Below are positions 34,198 to 44,885 of a stretch of 64,000 bases of DNA, in pieces. Every line of letters starts with the position of its first letter. Position 1 is the first letter of the stretch. A program made the position numbers and the translations under genes. The stretch spans positions 3,410,001-3,474,000 of the forward strand of contig NZ_CP053697.2 in NCBI RefSeq assembly GCF_013200955.2. The letters run 5' to 3'. The notes below the pieces were generated by a model, which saw nothing but the letters and a program-made list of their open reading frames with translations, did no database searches and was not told the origin of the DNA. This DNA is from Pseudomonas campi. Lineage in GTDB: Bacteria > Pseudomonadota > Gammaproteobacteria > Pseudomonadales > Pseudomonadaceae.

Positions 34198-35346
34198 TCA
34201 GGTTCTTTTGTCGCTATTGCGAGGTTCTTCGGCCTCGTTACCCAGCTGGCGCACGGCAATGTAACGCTCGCTACGCCGCGTGCGGTCCTGTACCTGGCCA
34301 ACCAGCTGGCCACAGGCGGCATCGATGTCATCGCCACGCGTGGTGCGCACGGTGACATTGTGCCCGGCCTTGTATAACAGGTCCTGGAAGCGACGAATGG
34401 CGTTATTGCTCGGCCGCTCGTAACCGGAGAAGGGGAAGGGATTAAACGGAATCAGATTGATCTTGCAAGGAAAATCCTTGAGAAGTGCGATCATCTGCTC
34501 AGCATGCTCAGGCTGGTCGTTGACGTCCTTGAGCAGGGTGTACTCGATGGTCAGGAAGCGCTTCTCGCCCAGTCCCTCGATATAACGCCGGCAGGCCGGC
34601 AGCAGCACATCCAGCGGGTATTTCTTGTTGATCGGCACCAGTTCGCTACGCAGCGCGTCATTCGGCGCATGCAGCGACAGGGCCAGCGACACGTCGATGA
34701 CCTCGCCCAGCTTGTCGATCATCGGCACCACGCCGGAGGTGGACAGGGTCACCTTGCGCTTGGAAATGCCATAGCCAAGGTCGTCCATCATGATGCGCAT
34801 GGCGGCAACGACATTGTCGAAGTTCAACAGGGGCTCGCCCATGCCCATCATCACCACGTTGGTGACGGCACGGTCGATCTTGGCCGGTACGGTGCCGAAG
34901 GATTTGTTGGCAATCCACACCTGGCCGATGATTTCCGCGGCAGTCAGGTCGCTGTTGAAGCCCTGCTTGCCGGTGGAACAGAAACTGCAATCCAGCGCAC
35001 AGCCGGCCTGGGACGACACACAAAGGGTGCCACGGCCGCCTTGCGGGATGTACACGGTCTCGACGCAACTGCCGGACGCCACGCGCACCACCCACTTACG
35101 GGTGCCATCGGTGGAGATGTCCTGGCTGACAACCTCGGGACCTCGAATTTCGGCACAGGCCTTGAGCTTTTCGCGCAAGGCCTTGCCCAGATTACTCATG
35201 GCGTCGAAATCATCGACGCCAAAGTGGTGAATCCATTTCATCACCTGGCCGGCACGGAAGCGCTTGTCTCCGATTGACTCGAAGAAGCTCTCCATTTCAG
35301 TCTGGGTCAGACCCAGCAGATTGATTTTACCGGCAGTTGCAGTCAT
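34198..35346 (-). CDS. rlmN: 23S rRNA/tRNA (adenine-C2) methyltransferase RlmN
   Basis: The product has 382 residues. A radical-SAM core has the cluster motif in [32 protein letters not shown] and SLHAPND follow. The two methyl-transfer cysteines are expected near the SCVE region and in DIDAACGQL. It methylates C2 of A2503 in 23S rRNA and A37 in some tRNAs. It heads the rlmN-pilF-rodZ-ispG-hisS run and lies 24 bases behind ndk. Confidence 0.97.
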   Translation of the reverse strand: MTATAGKINLLGLTQTEMESFFESIGDKRFRAGQVMKWIHHFGVDDFDAMSNLGKALREKLKACAEIRGPEVVSQDISTDGTRKWVVRVASGSCVETVYIPQGGRGTLCVSSQAGCALDCSFCSTGKQGFNSDLTAAEIIGQVWIANKSFGTVPAKIDRAVTNVVMMGMGEPLLNFDNVVAAMRIMMDDLGYGISKRKVTLSTSGVVPMIDKLGEVIDVSLALSLHAPNDALRSELVPINKKYPLDVLLPACRRYIEGLGEKRFLTIEYTLLKDVNDQPEHAEQMIALLKDFPCKINLIPFNPFPFSGYERPSNNAIRRFQDLLYKAGHNVTVRTTRGDDIDAACGQLVGQVQDRTRRSERYIAVRQLGNEAEEPRNSDKRT

Positions 35347-35370
35347 GGAATCACCCTCGCCTGTTCGCGA

Positions 35371-35802
35371 TTAGCGAATGCGAGCGCACACCTCGGTGGC
35401 GGCGAAGAAGTACGCGATCTCGCGAGCGGCGGAAGCCTCGGAATCGGAACCGTGTACGGCGTTTTCGTCGATGGAAACGGCGAAGTCAGCACGGATGGTG
35501 CCGGCAGCAGCTTCTTTCGGGTTGGTAGCGCCCATCAGTTCGCGGTTTTTGGCGATAGCGTCTTCACCTTCCAGAACCTGGACGATGACCGGACCGGAAA
35601 CCATAAAGGCAACCAGGTCTTTGAAGAAGCCACGCTCGCTGTGCTCGGCGTAGAAACCGCCAGCTTCGCGCTCGGACAGCTGAACCATTTTCGAAGCAAC
35701 GACGCGCAGGCCGGCTTTTTCGAAACGGCTGGTGATTTCGCCTACTACGTTTTTGGCGACGGCATCGGGCTTGATGATGGAGAAAGTGCGTTGAACAGCC
35801 AT
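35371..35802 (-). CDS. ndk: Nucleoside diphosphate kinase
   Basis: The product has 143 residues, full length. The phosphorylated histidine is H117 in [19 protein letters not shown] is the usual N-terminus. It equilibrates nucleoside di- and triphosphates. The ATG at 35802 is set by the conserved [10 protein letters not shown] start; the frame is open to 35820. A hairpin containing a TATAAT lies upstream. Confidence 0.98.
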   Translation of the reverse strand: MAVQRTFSIIKPDAVAKNVVGEITSRFEKAGLRVVASKMVQLSEREAGGFYAEHSERGFFKDLVAFMVSGPVIVQVLEGEDAIAKNRELMGATNPKEAAAGTIRADFAVSIDENAVHGSDSEASAAREIAYFFAATEVCARIR

Positions 35803-35837
35803 GTGAAACTCCGGAAACAAGGATTAAAGCGAACAAG

Positions 35838-35864
35838 TAAACCCGCGAATTATACGCGGGTTAG
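35838..35864 (-). terminator. Hairpin between iscX and ndk carrying a TATAAT
   Basis: AACCCGCG (35840-35847) pairs with CGCGGGTT (35855-35862). On the minus strand the loop reads TATAATT, matching a consensus -10 box. It can act both as a terminator for the isc operon and as part of the ndk promoter; no good -35 box is seen upstream. Confidence 0.55.
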
Positions 35865-35917
35865 GGAAAAATGCGTAGACCGGCACCGAGCGGCGCCCTC
35901 AGTTACTGGGTTTTCAG

Positions 35918-36118
35918 TTACTCGGCTTCTTCGATCCAGGCGGCCTGGATCGCTTCCAGCACTTTCTCACCGCCGCGCTGCGGATCGTCGCTGAAATCCG
36001 GCAGGGCCAGCACCCAGCGATGCAGGTCGACGAAGTTGACATAGCGCGGATCGACATCCGGCTTGCTTTCAGCCAGCTCGATGGCGATATCCAGCACATC
36101 AGCCCATTTCAGACTCAT
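35918..36118 (-). CDS. iscX: Fe-S assembly protein IscX
   Basis: The product has 66 acidic residues, MSLKWADVLDIAIELAESKP..., ending VLEAIQAAWIEEAE. IscX binds IscS and iron and modulates cluster assembly. It is the last gene of the isc operon, 14 bases after fdx. Confidence 0.95.
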   Translation of the reverse strand: MSLKWADVLDIAIELAESKPDVDPRYVNFVDLHRWVLALPDFSDDPQRGGEKVLEAIQAAWIEEAE

Positions 36119-36132
36119 GACAGCTCCTTGGA

Positions 36133-36474
36133 TCAGTGCGGCGCTTCAGCGGCATGGTTGAGCGAGTATTTCGGGATTTCCACTGTCAGGTCTTCAGTCC
36201 CGACGATCGCCTGGCAGGCCAGGCGCGATTGCGGCTCCAGGCCCCAGGCCCGATCAAGGAAGTCTTCTTCCAGCTCGTCAGCCTCTTCCAGGGAAGCAAA
36301 ACCCTCGCGGACGATGCAGTGGCAGGTCGTGCAGGCGCAGACGCCGCCACAGGCGTTTTCCATCTCGATGTGGTGCGCATGGGCCACTTCGAGAATGGAC
36401 GTACCCGGCTCAGCCTCGACCACCATGCCGTCCGGGCAGAACTTCTCGTGGGGCAGAAAAATGACCTGCGGCAT
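36133..36474 (-). CDS. fdx: [2Fe-2S] ferredoxin of the ISC system
   Basis: The product has 113 residues with the adrenodoxin-type ligands C42, C48, C51 (ACGGVCACTTCHC) and C87 (RLACQAI). It supplies electrons for cluster assembly on IscU. It overlaps the hscA stop by one base, indicating coupled translation. Confidence 0.97.
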   Translation of the reverse strand: MPQVIFLPHEKFCPDGMVVEAEPGTSILEVAHAHHIEMENACGGVCACTTCHCIVREGFASLEEADELEEDFLDRAWGLEPQSRLACQAIVGTEDLTVEIPKYSLNHAAEAPH

Positions 36475-38342
36475 CAGTTATCCTCGATTTCATTCAGATT
36501 GCGCCCGGCCAGCGCGGCTTTCACCGTCAAATCCATGCGCCGGGCCGCAAAGGCGTCGGTCACCTGCGACAGACGCTTGGTCTGCTGCTCGATGGCGTAA
36601 CCGTCGCTGCCCTTCATCAATTCGGCCAGCTCCTGCACCTGCAGCTCGATAGCCAGGCGCTCATCGGCATCCAGCAAGCGCTCGCCATCAGCCGCCAAAG
36701 CGGCCTGCACCGCCTCGATCAGGCGCTGGGCATCGACCTGCTGCTCGCGCAGCACCCGGGCGACTTTGTCATCCCCGGCATTCTGGAAGGAGTCCTGGAG
36801 CATGCGCGCGATCTCGCCATCGGTCAGGCCATAGGACGGCTTGACCTGGATGCTCGCCTCGACACCAGAACCCAGCTCGCGGGCTGCCACGCTGAGCAGG
36901 CCATCGGCGTCGACCTGGAAGGTCACGCGAATCTTTGCCGAGCCGGCCACCAGCGGCGGAATACCACGCAGCTCGAAGCGCGCCAGGGAGCGGCAATCGC
37001 TGATCAGCTCGCGCTCACCCTGCAGCACATGGATCATCATGGCCGTCTGGCCATCTTTATAGGTAGTGAAGTCCTGCGCGCGCGCCACCGGAATCGTGGT
37101 GTTGCGCGGAATGACCTTCTCCATCAGGCCGCCCATGGTTTCCAGCCCCAGGGACAACGGAATCACGTCGAGCAGCAGCAGCTCTTCACCATTGCCACGC
37201 TGGTTGCCGGCCAGGGTATCGGCCTGGATCGCGGCACCGATGGCCACCACCTGATCCGGGTCGATATCGGTCAGCGGCTGACGACCGAACAGCTCGCCGA
37301 CCGCCGCACGCACACGCGGCACGCGGGTGGAGCCGCCGACCATGACCACCGCCTCGACTTCATCGATCTCGATACCAGCATCACGCACCGCACGGCGACA
37401 GGCCTTGAGGCTGCGCGCCAACATGGGCTCGATCAGCGCATCGAACTGCGCACGGCTCAGCTCGCCGCGCCAATCGCCATGCACCAACTCGGCCACATCG
37501 GCCGTGGTCAGCGCTTCCTTGGCCGCGCAGGCCGCCTGCAGCAGGCTGCGCTGGGTGCCCGGATCGATATCCATGGACAAGCCGGCCTGCTGCATCATCC
37601 AGCCGGCGATGGCATGGTCGAAGTCATCGCCGCCCAGGGCGCTGTCGCCACCGGTAGCCATCACCTCGAACACGCCACGACTCAGGCGCAGGATGGAAAT
37701 ATCGAAAGTGCCGCCACCCAGGTCATAGATGGCGACCACGCCCTCGGCCTGCTGGTCGAGACCATAGGCCACCGCCGCCGCAGTCGGCTCGTTGAGCAGG
37801 CGCAGTACGTTGAGACCGGCCAGACGCGCAGCATCCTTGGTGGCCTGGCGCTGAGCATCGTCGAAGTAGGCCGGCACGGTGATCACCGCCCCCACCAGTT
37901 CGCCACCCAGCGCCTCTTCGGCGCGCAGACGCAGCACCTTGAGAATCTCGGCCGACACTTCGACCGGGCTCTTGGCGCCCTGCACCGTTTCGACGAATGG
38001 CATGTGCGACTCGCCGACGACGAAGCGGTAGGGCAACTGCTCACCCAGCTGTTTGACGTCTTCCAGGCCGCGCCCCATCAGGCGCTTGACCGACAGCACG
38101 GTATTCAGCGGATCGAGCGGCGCGGCCAGCTTGGCGGCCTGACCCACCTCGACGCGATCGGCGTGATAGCGCACGGCGGACGGCAGGATGACCTGCCCAG
38201 CGGCATCCGCCAGCGGTGCGGAGAGGCCGCTGCGCACGGCAGCGACCAGGGAATTGGTGGTGCCCAGATCGATACCCACGGCCAGGCGACGCTGGTGGGG
38301 CTGGGGACTTTGGCCGGGTTCGGCGATCTGCAGTAGGGCCAT
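36474..38342 (-). CDS. hscA: Fe-S cluster assembly chaperone HscA (Hsp70 family)
   Basis: The product has 622 residues. The nucleotide-binding domain has [24 protein letters not shown] and [13 protein letters not shown]; the substrate-binding domain follows from about residue 390. HscA with HscB recognises the LPPVK motif of IscU and drives cluster transfer. The order hscB-hscA-fdx-iscX supports the name over DnaK. Confidence 0.97.
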   Translation of the reverse strand: MALLQIAEPGQSPQPHQRRLAVGIDLGTTNSLVAAVRSGLSAPLADAAGQVILPSAVRYHADRVEVGQAAKLAAPLDPLNTVLSVKRLMGRGLEDVKQLGEQLPYRFVVGESHMPFVETVQGAKSPVEVSAEILKVLRLRAEEALGGELVGAVITVPAYFDDAQRQATKDAARLAGLNVLRLLNEPTAAAVAYGLDQQAEGVVAIYDLGGGTFDISILRLSRGVFEVMATGGDSALGGDDFDHAIAGWMMQQAGLSMDIDPGTQRSLLQAACAAKEALTTADVAELVHGDWRGELSRAQFDALIEPMLARSLKACRRAVRDAGIEIDEVEAVVMVGGSTRVPRVRAAVGELFGRQPLTDIDPDQVVAIGAAIQADTLAGNQRGNGEELLLLDVIPLSLGLETMGGLMEKVIPRNTTIPVARAQDFTTYKDGQTAMMIHVLQGERELISDCRSLARFELRGIPPLVAGSAKIRVTFQVDADGLLSVAARELGSGVEASIQVKPSYGLTDGEIARMLQDSFQNAGDDKVARVLREQQVDAQRLIEAVQAALAADGERLLDADERLAIELQVQELAELMKGSDGYAIEQQTKRLSQVTDAFAARRMDLTVKAALAGRNLNEIEDN

Positions 38343-38384
38343 GATGCTCAGGAAGTCAGGCGGGCAGCCGCAGCTGCACGGCGG

Positions 38385-38906
38385 TTAATCGTCGAGGCGC
38401 TCTTCCAGCTGGCGCACTTCGTGGGACAACTTGTCGAGAAACTGCATGCGTCGCACCAGGCGCTCGGCCTCCTCGCGACGCCGCGCGTCATCCCAGCAAG
38501 CAGCAAAACCTGCATCAAGCTCATCCTGAGCCTGTTTCAGGCGGCGCTTGAACGCCGCCACGCCAGCCACATCAGCACTGTCCTGCAGATCTTCCAGCTC
38601 TTCGCGCAAGCGCATCTGCTGGAGCAGGAACTCGGGGTCCTGCACGGTCACTTCCATCGGCAGCTCACGCCCGCGCAGCGCCAGCAGATAGAGAGCGCGG
38701 CGCGGCGCATTCTTCAGAGTCTGGTAAGCCTCATTGAGGCTCGCCGAATGCTCCAGCGCCAGGCGCTGATCGCGCTCGGGAGCATCGGCAAAGCGATCCG
38801 GATGCATGGTCTTGGCCAGCTCGCGATAACGCGCGGAGAGCTGCGCCAGGTCCAGACGGAAGGCGGGCTGCAGATCGAACAGAGCAAAGTGACAGGGTCT
38901 ACCCAC
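38385..38906 (-). CDS. hscB: Co-chaperone HscB
   Basis: The product has 173 residues with a GTG start at 38906 (reading [16 protein letters not shown]), preceded by GAGG five bases away. The J domain has the HPDRFAD motif and the C-terminal three-helix domain binds IscU. It stimulates HscA ATPase activity. The longer open frame upstream, to 39020, overlaps iscA and has no family resemblance. Confidence 0.95.
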   Translation of the reverse strand: MGRPCHFALFDLQPAFRLDLAQLSARYRELAKTMHPDRFADAPERDQRLALEHSASLNEAYQTLKNAPRRALYLLALRGRELPMEVTVQDPEFLLQQMRLREELEDLQDSADVAGVAAFKRRLKQAQDELDAGFAACWDDARRREEAERLVRRMQFLDKLSHEVRQLEERLDD

Positions 38907-38913
38907 GCTAGCC

Positions 38914-39237
38914 TCAGACGTTGAAGCTCTCGCCGCAGCCGCATTCGCCGCGCACGTTGGGGTTGTTGAACTTGAAGCCCTCGTTGAGCCCCTCGCGGAC
39001 GAAGTCCAGCTCGGTGCCATCGATATAGGTCAGGCTCTTCGGATCGATGATCACTTTCACCCCGAAGCTTTCGAACACCTGATCCTCGGCGGCCAGCTCG
39101 TCGACGAACTCCAGCACATAGGCCAGGCCCGAGCAGCCGGTGGTACGAACCCCCAGACGAATGCCCGCACCCTTGCCACGCCCCTCAAGGGAGCGCTGCA
39201 CGTGACGTGCGGCGGCTTCGGTCATGCTGATAGCCAT
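38914..39237 (-). CDS. iscA: Iron-sulfur cluster assembly protein IscA
   Basis: The product has 107 residues of the A-type carrier family. The three conserved cysteines are C35 (TTGCSGLAY), C99 and C101 (GECGCGESF). It carries iron or clusters to apo-proteins. It sits between iscU and hscB. Confidence 0.97.
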   Translation of the reverse strand: MAISMTEAAARHVQRSLEGRGKGAGIRLGVRTTGCSGLAYVLEFVDELAAEDQVFESFGVKVIIDPKSLTYIDGTELDFVREGLNEGFKFNNPNVRGECGCGESFNV

Positions 39238-39262
39238 AGCAACTCCTTACGCGACAACGAAC

Positions 39263-39649
39263 TCAGACCAGGCCTTTCTTCTGCTTGTAGTCGCGCACGG
39301 CCGCCTTGATGGCGTCCTCGGCGAGTACCGAGCAGTGAATCTTCACCGGCGGCAGCGCCAGTTCTTCGGCCAGCTGGGTGTTCTTGATGGTTTCCGCTTC
39401 ATCCAGGGTCTTGCCCTTCATCCACTCGGTAGCGAGGGAGCTGGAAGCGATCGCCGAACCGCAGCCGTAGGTCTTGAACTTGGCATCTTCGATGACGCCC
39501 TGTTCGTTGACCTTGATCTGCAGGCGCATGACGTCACCGCATGCCGGGGCGCCGACCATGCCGGTGCCGACATTCGGATCCTCGGCATCCATCTTGCCGA
39601 CGTTGCGCGGGTTCTCGTAATGGTCGATGACCTTTTCACTGTAAGCCAT
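39263..39649 (-). CDS. iscU: Fe-S cluster scaffold protein IscU
   Basis: The product has 128 residues. Cluster ligands C37, D39, C63 and C106 are present, and the HscA-binding motif LPPVK is at residues 99-103. It is the scaffold on which [2Fe-2S] and [4Fe-4S] clusters are built with sulfur from IscS. Confidence 0.98.
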   Translation of the reverse strand: MAYSEKVIDHYENPRNVGKMDAEDPNVGTGMVGAPACGDVMRLQIKVNEQGVIEDAKFKTYGCGSAIASSSLATEWMKGKTLDEAETIKNTQLAEELALPPVKIHCSVLAEDAIKAAVRDYKQKKGLV

Positions 39650-39698
39650 GGTGCAATTCCTCTTTCATCAGGTGCCGCTCTTGGAGGCGACTAAACAA

Positions 39699-40913
39699 TC
39701 AATGTGCCTGCCATTCGACCTTGGACAGATCGACACCTTCTTTGAACATGTCCCACAGCGGCGACAGATCGCGCAGCTTGTTGACGGCATCGCGAATCTT
39801 CGACGCGGCGTAATCGACTTCTTCCTCGGTGGTGAAGCGACCGAAGGTGAAGCGGATCGAACTGTGCGCCAGCTCGTCGTTACGGCCTAGCGCGCGCAGC
39901 ACGTAGGACGGCTCCAGCGAAGCAGAGGTACAGGCGGAACCGGAGGAAACCGCCAGATCCTTGAGCGCCATGACCAGCGACTCACCTTCGACATAGTTGA
40001 AGCTGAGGTTGAGGTTGTGCGCGACGCGCTGGGTCATGCTGCCGTTGATGTACAGCTCTTCCATGCCCTCGACCTGCTTGTAGAAGCGGTCACGCAGGGC
40101 ACGAATACGCTCGTTTTCCTGGGCCATCTCGACCTTGGCGATGCGGAAGGCTTCGCCCATGCCGACGATCTGGTGCGTCGCCAGGGTGCCGGAACGCATG
40201 CCGCGCTCATGACCGCCACCGTGCATCTGCGCTTCCAGACGTACGCGCGGCTTGCGACGCACGTAGAGCGCACCGATGCCTTTCGGGCCGTAGGTCTTGT
40301 GGGCGGAGAAGGACATCAGGTCGACCTTGAGCTTTTCCAGGTCGATTTCCACCTTGCCGGTGGACTGCGCCGCGTCGACATGGAACAGCACGCCGCGGGA
40401 GCGAGTCAGCTCACCGATGGCAGCGATGTCGTTGATGGTGCCGATCTCGTTGTTGACGTGCATGATCGAGACCAGAATGGTGTCGTCACGCAGCGCGGCC
40501 TCGACCAGCGCCGGGGTGATCAGACCGTCTTCACCGGGCTCGAGGTAGGTAACTTCAAACCCTTCGCGCTCCAGCTGGCGCGTCGAATCGAGCACGGCTT
40601 TGTGCTCGATCTTCGAGGTGATGATGTGCTTGCCCTTGGTGCTGTAGAAGTGCGCAACACCCTTGATCGCCAGGTTGTTGGACTCGGTGGCACCGGAGGT
40701 CCAGACGATCTCGCGCGGGTCGGCATTGACCAGCTCGGCCACCTGGCGGCGACCATTCTCGACCGCCTCTTCGGCCTTCCAGCCGAACACGTGGGAGCGC
40801 GAGGCCGGGTTGCCAAAGTTGCCATCCACCAGCAGGCACTCGCTCATCTTCTGCGCAACGCGCGGATCGACCGGAGTGGTGGCGGAATAATCGAGGTAAA
40901 TCGGCAATCTCAT
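39699..40913 (-). CDS. iscS: Cysteine desulfurase IscS
   Basis: The product has 404 residues, starting [20 protein letters not shown]. The PLP lysine is in [13 protein letters not shown] and the catalytic loop cysteine in [17 protein letters not shown]. It delivers sulfane sulfur to IscU and to tRNA thiolation enzymes. The ATG at 40913 has AGGAG upstream (TTAGGAGAAATCTG); the open frame extends to 40949 without support. Confidence 0.98.
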   Translation of the reverse strand: MRLPIYLDYSATTPVDPRVAQKMSECLLVDGNFGNPASRSHVFGWKAEEAVENGRRQVAELVNADPREIVWTSGATESNNLAIKGVAHFYSTKGKHIITSKIEHKAVLDSTRQLEREGFEVTYLEPGEDGLITPALVEAALRDDTILVSIMHVNNEIGTINDIAAIGELTRSRGVLFHVDAAQSTGKVEIDLEKLKVDLMSFSAHKTYGPKGIGALYVRRKPRVRLEAQMHGGGHERGMRSGTLATHQIVGMGEAFRIAKVEMAQENERIRALRDRFYKQVEGMEELYINGSMTQRVAHNLNLSFNYVEGESLVMALKDLAVSSGSACTSASLEPSYVLRALGRNDELAHSSIRFTFGRFTTEEEVDYAASKIRDAVNKLRDLSPLWDMFKEGVDLSKVEWQAH

Positions 40914-40945
40914 CAGATTTCTCCTAATACAGGCTGGCGCCCTGC

Positions 40946-41437
40946 TCAATCAACGGCGGACGCTTCAATCTTATCCAGGCGCGGCGTCCTGCCATTGCAA
41001 CGGCGCTGATCCTGACGCAGAGCGACTTCCTGCACTTCGCTACGGGTCACCAGGTCAGCCAGGCTGATCCCACTGAGGAATTCGTGAATCTGCTGACTGA
41101 GGTCACACCACAGGTGGTGGGTCAGACAGGTATCGCCAGAGTGACAATCACCCTGGCCTTGGCAGCGCGTGGCATCGACCGACTCATTGACCGCGTCGAT
41201 CACCTGCGCCACTTGAATGACCCGCATGTCGCGCGACAACTGATAACCGCCACCCGGACCACGCACACTGCTGACCAAGTTGCCACGGCGCAGCTTGGCG
41301 AACAGCTGTTCGAGATAGGACAGGGAAATACCCTGACGCTCGGAAATATCAGCCAGGGACACCGGCCCATGCTGGGCATGCAGCGCCAGATCGAGCATCG
41401 CGGTGACGGCGTAACGGCCTTTGGTAGTCAAGCGCAT
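40946..41437 (-). CDS. iscR: Fe-S cluster-sensing regulator IscR
   Basis: The product has 163 residues of the Rrf2 family. A winged helix ([19 protein letters not shown]) is followed by the cluster ligands C92, C98, C104 and H107. Holo-IscR represses the isc operon; apo-IscR activates others in the known family. A type 1-like binding site covers its own promoter. It heads the eight-gene isc operon. Confidence 0.97.
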   Translation of the reverse strand: MRLTTKGRYAVTAMLDLALHAQHGPVSLADISERQGISLSYLEQLFAKLRRGNLVSSVRGPGGGYQLSRDMRVIQVAQVIDAVNESVDATRCQGQGDCHSGDTCLTHHLWCDLSQQIHEFLSGISLADLVTRSEVQEVALRQDQRRCNGRTPRLDKIEASAVD

Positions 41438-41469
41438 GGTGTTTACCACGGTTTCGCTGAAGTGCCGTA

Positions 41470-41503
41470 AGTATCCCCTTTTCCTACTAATTAGGTCAAC
41501 TAT
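41470..41503 (-). promoter_or_regulatory. iscR promoter with type 1 IscR-binding site
   Basis: On the minus strand TTGACC (41494-41499), 18 bases and GATACT (41470-41475) form a promoter. A sequence starting ATAGTTGACCTAATTAGTAG (41479-41503) matches the E. coli type 1 IscR consensus at about 19 of 25 positions by my count and overlaps the -35 box, so repression by holo-IscR is likely. Confidence 0.75.
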
Positions 41504-41576
41504 AAGACCTATTAAAATAGTAGGAATTAGGCTCGGCGAAGGGCGCGAATCATAGCAAAAACCTTCAACCTAGACA

Positions 41577-42359
41577 TCAGGCCGCAGGTTTATCGCCCTG
41601 CTGCTCCTTGCATACGCCCTCGAAGTCCTCATCACGCAGAGCCGGCAGCTCTTTGGCGCAGTAATCGCTACCCAGAGCCTTGAGCGCCCCGCACATGCCC
41701 TCGAGGCGCGAATCGACCGCCTGCAGGTGATCCAGCAGCTGACCAATGGCACGCGCCACCGGGTCCGGCATGTCCTGGCTGACGCCGTAGGCATCGAAGC
41801 CGAGCTTCTCAGCCATGGCCTGGCGCTTGGCTTCCTGCTCGTCATCTGCCTTGGCGATGATCCGTCCGGGAATACCGACCGCCGTGGCACCAGCCGGCAC
41901 TGCCTTGGTCACCACCGCATTGGAACCGATCTTCGCCCCGGCACCGACGGTGAACGGGCCGAGCACCTTGGCCCCCGCCCCTACCACCACGCCATCTTCC
42001 AGGGTCGGGTGACGCTTACCCTTGTTCCAGCTGGTGCCGCCCAGGGTTACCCCCTGGTAGAGCGTGACGTCATTGCCGATCTCGGCGGTCTCGCCGATGA
42101 CGATGCCCATGCCGTGATCGATGAAGAAGCGTCGACCGATCTTCGCCCCCGGATGAATCTCGATTCCGGTCATCCAGCGCCCAAAGTTCGACACCAGACG
42201 CGCCAGCCATTTCCAGCCACTCACCCACAAGCCATGCGCCAGACGATGCAGCCAGACTGCATGCAAGCCCGGATAGCAAGTGACCACCTCAAACGCATTG
42301 CGCGCTGCCGGGTCGCGATGAAATACGCTCTGGATATCTTCGCGCACACGCTCAAACAT
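41577..42359 (-). CDS. cysE: Serine O-acetyltransferase
   Basis: The product has 260 residues. An N-terminal helical part is followed by a left-handed beta-helix ([21 protein letters not shown] split at 92-112, [18 protein letters not shown]). The catalytic His is in FFIDHGMG. It makes O-acetylserine for cysteine synthesis, next to genes that use cysteine sulfur. The ATG at 42359 has GGAGA upstream and overlaps trmJ by 8 bases. Confidence 0.95.
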   Translation of the reverse strand: MFERVREDIQSVFHRDPAARNAFEVVTCYPGLHAVWLHRLAHGLWVSGWKWLARLVSNFGRWMTGIEIHPGAKIGRRFFIDHGMGIVIGETAEIGNDVTLYQGVTLGGTSWNKGKRHPTLEDGVVVGAGAKVLGPFTVGAGAKIGSNAVVTKAVPAGATAVGIPGRIIAKADDEQEAKRQAMAEKLGFDAYGVSQDMPDPVARAIGQLLDHLQAVDSRLEGMCGALKALGSDYCAKELPALRDEDFEGVCKEQQGDKPAA

Positions 42360-43131
42360 CGTCTTTTCTCCGCTTGTGAGGCTCGCCACGCACTGCTTTC
42401 TGGGTTTCCGTGAGGATGCCACGGAGAATATTCATTTCCAGCTTGCTGATGCCACTGCGCCCATACAGGCGGCGCAAACGCGGCATCAGGTGACGCGGAT
42501 TGTTCGGATCGAGGAAGCCGATCTCCACCAGCACGTTCTCCAGGTGGACATAGAACGACTCCAGCTCATCAGTAGTGACCGATTGCGTATTGAGCATCGC
42601 CGTGGTTTCCAGCTTGCTCATCTTGGTCGGCTGCCCCTGGGCCGCCAGCCAGGCCATGCGCACCTCGTAGACCAGCACCTGCACTGCAGTGGCCAGGTTC
42701 AGCGAACTGAACTCCGGATCGGAGGGAATATGCACATGGAACTGGCAGCGCTGTAGCTCTTCGTTGGTCAGCCCGGCGTACTCGCGACCGAACACCAGCG
42801 CCACTTCACCACCCTGTTCCGCATGCTGCAGGCAGGTCGTTGCGCACTCGCGCGGATCGAGCAACGGCCAGGGAATACGTCGATCGCGGGCACTGGTGCC
42901 GAGCACCACACTGCAGCCGACCAGCGCTTCTTCCAGCGTAGCGACCACTTGCACCGCATCGAGGATATCGCTCGCCCCGGAAGCCCGCGCCACTGCCTCG
43001 CTGCTGGGAAACTCCACCGGATCGACCAGCACCAGGCGCGACAGGCCCATGTTTTTCATGGCCCGCGCGGCACCACCGATATTGCCGGGATGACTGGTAT
43101 TGACCAGAACCACACGAATATTCTGCAGCAA
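42352..43131 (-). CDS. trmJ: tRNA (cytidine/uridine-2'-O-)-methyltransferase TrmJ
   Basis: The product has 259 residues with a TTG start at 43131 ([20 protein letters not shown]), set by a GGAG 6 bases upstream and family length. The SPOUT knot shows [34 protein letters not shown] and [19 protein letters not shown]. It methylates the ribose of residue 32 in several tRNAs. It overlaps cysE and diverges from suhB. An upstream open frame to 43200 is not conserved. Confidence 0.93.
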   Translation of the reverse strand: MLQNIRVVLVNTSHPGNIGGAARAMKNMGLSRLVLVDPVEFPSSEAVARASGASDILDAVQVVATLEEALVGCSVVLGTSARDRRIPWPLLDPRECATTCLQHAEQGGEVALVFGREYAGLTNEELQRCQFHVHIPSDPEFSSLNLATAVQVLVYEVRMAWLAAQGQPTKMSKLETTAMLNTQSVTTDELESFYVHLENVLVEIGFLDPNNPRHLMPRLRRLYGRSGISKLEMNILRGILTETQKAVRGEPHKRRKDDV

Positions 43132-43278
43132 GACCAGCTCCAGGCAGAGCACGAAAGGGGCATCGATCTTACAGGACTCAAGCGGACTTACGCCACGCAC
43201 GACAAAGGCTAGGCTACATCCAACGAGCTTTTCTGCTAGTATGGCCGGCTTTCTTTAACGACCCAGGTGAATCTCCCC

Positions 43279-44094
43279 ATGCAGCCCATGCTGAATATCG
43301 CGCTGCGCGCAGCCCGCAGCGCCGGTGAACTGATCTTCCGCTCCATCGAGCGCCTGGACGTCATCTCGGTCAGCGAGAAAGATGCCCACGACTACGTGTC
43401 CGAAGTTGACCGCGCCGCCGAGCAGACCATTATCCAGACCCTGCAGAAGGCTTACCCGACGCACGGCTTCATGGGCGAGGAAAGCGGCATCATTCAGGGT
43501 ACTGGCGACGGCGCCGACTACCAGTGGATCATCGACCCACTGGATGGCACCACCAACTTCCTGCGCGGCGTGCCGCACTTCGCCGTCAGCATCGCCTGCA
43601 AATACCGCGGCCGCCTCGAGCACGCCGTGGTTCTCGATCCGGTCCGCCAGGAAGAATTCACCGCCAGCCGCGGCCGTGGTGCCGCCATCAATGGCCGCCG
43701 CCTGCGCGTCAGCACTCGCAAGAGCCTGGACGGCGCCCTGCTCGGCACCGGCTTCCCGTTCCGCGACAGCCAGCTGGAAAACCTCGACAACTACTTCGGC
43801 ATGTTCCGCAGCCTGGTTGGCCAGACCGCCGGCATCCGCCGCGCCGGCGCCGCCAGCCTGGACCTGGCCTATGTTGCAGCCGGCCGCTACGACGCCTTCT
43901 GGGAGTTCGGCCTGTCCGAGTGGGACATGGCCGCAGGCGCCCTGCTGATCCAGGAAGCAGGCGGCCTGATCAGCGACTTCAGCGGCGGCCACGACTTCCT
44001 CGAGAAAGGCCAGATCGTTGCCGGCAACACCAAATGTTTCAAGGCCGTGCTGACCGCCATCCAGCCACACCTGGCGCCCTCGATGAAGCGCTGA
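43279..44094 (+). CDS. suhB: Inositol monophosphatase family protein SuhB
   Basis: The product has 271 residues with the metal-binding motifs GEESG, WIIDPLDGTTNFLRG and the C-terminal WEFGLSEWDMAAG. SuhB has inositol-1-phosphatase activity and, in proteobacteria, takes part in rRNA antitermination complexes. ATG 43279 has AGGTGA upstream; a GTG at 43267 is an alternative. A terminator follows. Confidence 0.95.
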   Translation: MQPMLNIALRAARSAGELIFRSIERLDVISVSEKDAHDYVSEVDRAAEQTIIQTLQKAYPTHGFMGEESGIIQGTGDGADYQWIIDPLDGTTNFLRGVPHFAVSIACKYRGRLEHAVVLDPVRQEEFTASRGRGAAINGRRLRVSTRKSLDGALLGTGFPFRDSQLENLDNYFGMFRSLVGQTAGIRRAGAASLDLAYVAAGRYDAFWEFGLSEWDMAAGALLIQEAGGLISDFSGGHDFLEKGQIVAGNTKCFKAVLTAIQPHLAPSMKR

Positions 44095-44112
44095 CAGCGC
44101 TCTATTCAAGGC

Positions 44113-44148
44113 AATAAAAAAACCGCCCCGAAGGGCGGTTTTTTTATG
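44113..44148 (+). terminator. Rho-independent terminator after suhB (bidirectional)
   Basis: AAAAAAACCGCCC and GGGCGGTTTTTTT form a hairpin flanked by A and T runs on both strands, so it can serve suhB and the converging glycine-zipper gene. Confidence 0.9.
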
Positions 44149-44158
44149 CCTCACAGCA

Positions 44159-44707
44159 TTACTGGATCACTTGCGCCGGCTCTGCCAGAGCCAGTTGCCC
44201 CTGCTCATTGAGCGGGATACGGCTACCCGGATCACGGTCCATGCGCACCTGGCCGACCTTGCCATCGATCTGGTACTTCACGTCATAACCGACCAGCTTC
44301 TGACTGGTATCGGTCACCGTATTGCAGCGGGTCTCGGTGGTGGTATAAGTGGCGCCTTCCTGCATGTTTTCCTGCACCTTGTTGCCGGCATAGCCCCCCC
44401 CGACAGCGCCCGCAACAGTCGCAAGCTTCTTGCCGTTACCACCGCCCACCTGGTTACCCAGCAACCCGCCTACCACAGCACCGATGGCCGTACCGGCGAT
44501 CTGATGCTGATCCTTGACCGGCTTCTGCCGGGTCACGGTGACGTCCTTGCACACCTCGCGCGGGGTCTTGATGGTTTCATTCACCGGTTGCACAGCCAGC
44601 ACCTCGGCATATTGAGGGCCACTGACCAGACTGTAGGTCGCCACGGCACCACCGGCAGTGACACCCACCGCACCCAACACTGCGCCCACGATCATCGACT
44701 TGTTCAT
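44159..44707 (-). CDS. Glycine-zipper 2TM domain protein
   Basis: The product has 182 residues. An N-terminal hydrophobic segment (SMIVGAVLGAVGVTAGGAVA) is followed by a glycine-zipper motif AIGAVVGGLLGNQVGGGNGK and GAVGGGYAGNKVQ at about 72-110, as in SlyB/Rickettsia 17-kDa-like envelope proteins. The C-terminal part (GYDVKYQIDGKVGQVRMDRD) is conserved in pseudomonads. The start at 44707 has GGAGGG upstream. It probably resides in the cell envelope; role unknown. Confidence 0.85.
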   Translation of the reverse strand: MNKSMIVGAVLGAVGVTAGGAVATYSLVSGPQYAEVLAVQPVNETIKTPREVCKDVTVTRQKPVKDQHQIAGTAIGAVVGGLLGNQVGGGNGKKLATVAGAVGGGYAGNKVQENMQEGATYTTTETRCNTVTDTSQKLVGYDVKYQIDGKVGQVRMDRDPGSRIPLNEQGQLALAEPAQVIQ

Positions 44708-44840
44708 TTGGCCCTCCCAGGACTCATCCAGTTCGACGCGCATTGCGCCATTACTCCTAGCCTTGGAGGCGGCATCGCCCGCCAAGTTCCTCCCTGCGAT
44801 CGGCATAACCGACAACTGGGAGCCTCGTCACACCCCCACA

Positions 44841-44873
44841 AACACAAAGCCCGGCTTGAGCCGGGCTTTGTGG
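44841..44873 (-). terminator. Rho-independent terminator after secF
   Basis: CACAAAGCCCGG (44843-44854) pairs perfectly with CCGGGCTTTGTG (44861-44872). T residues follow on the minus strand, 13 bases after the secF stop. Confidence 0.85.
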
Positions 44874-44885
44874 GTACAGACAAAC

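Noticed and set aside
43132..43200. Upstream extension of trmJ to 43200
   Set aside because: A TTG at 43131 with a well-spaced GGAG gives the family length; the extension is not conserved in TrmJ proteins as I recall them.
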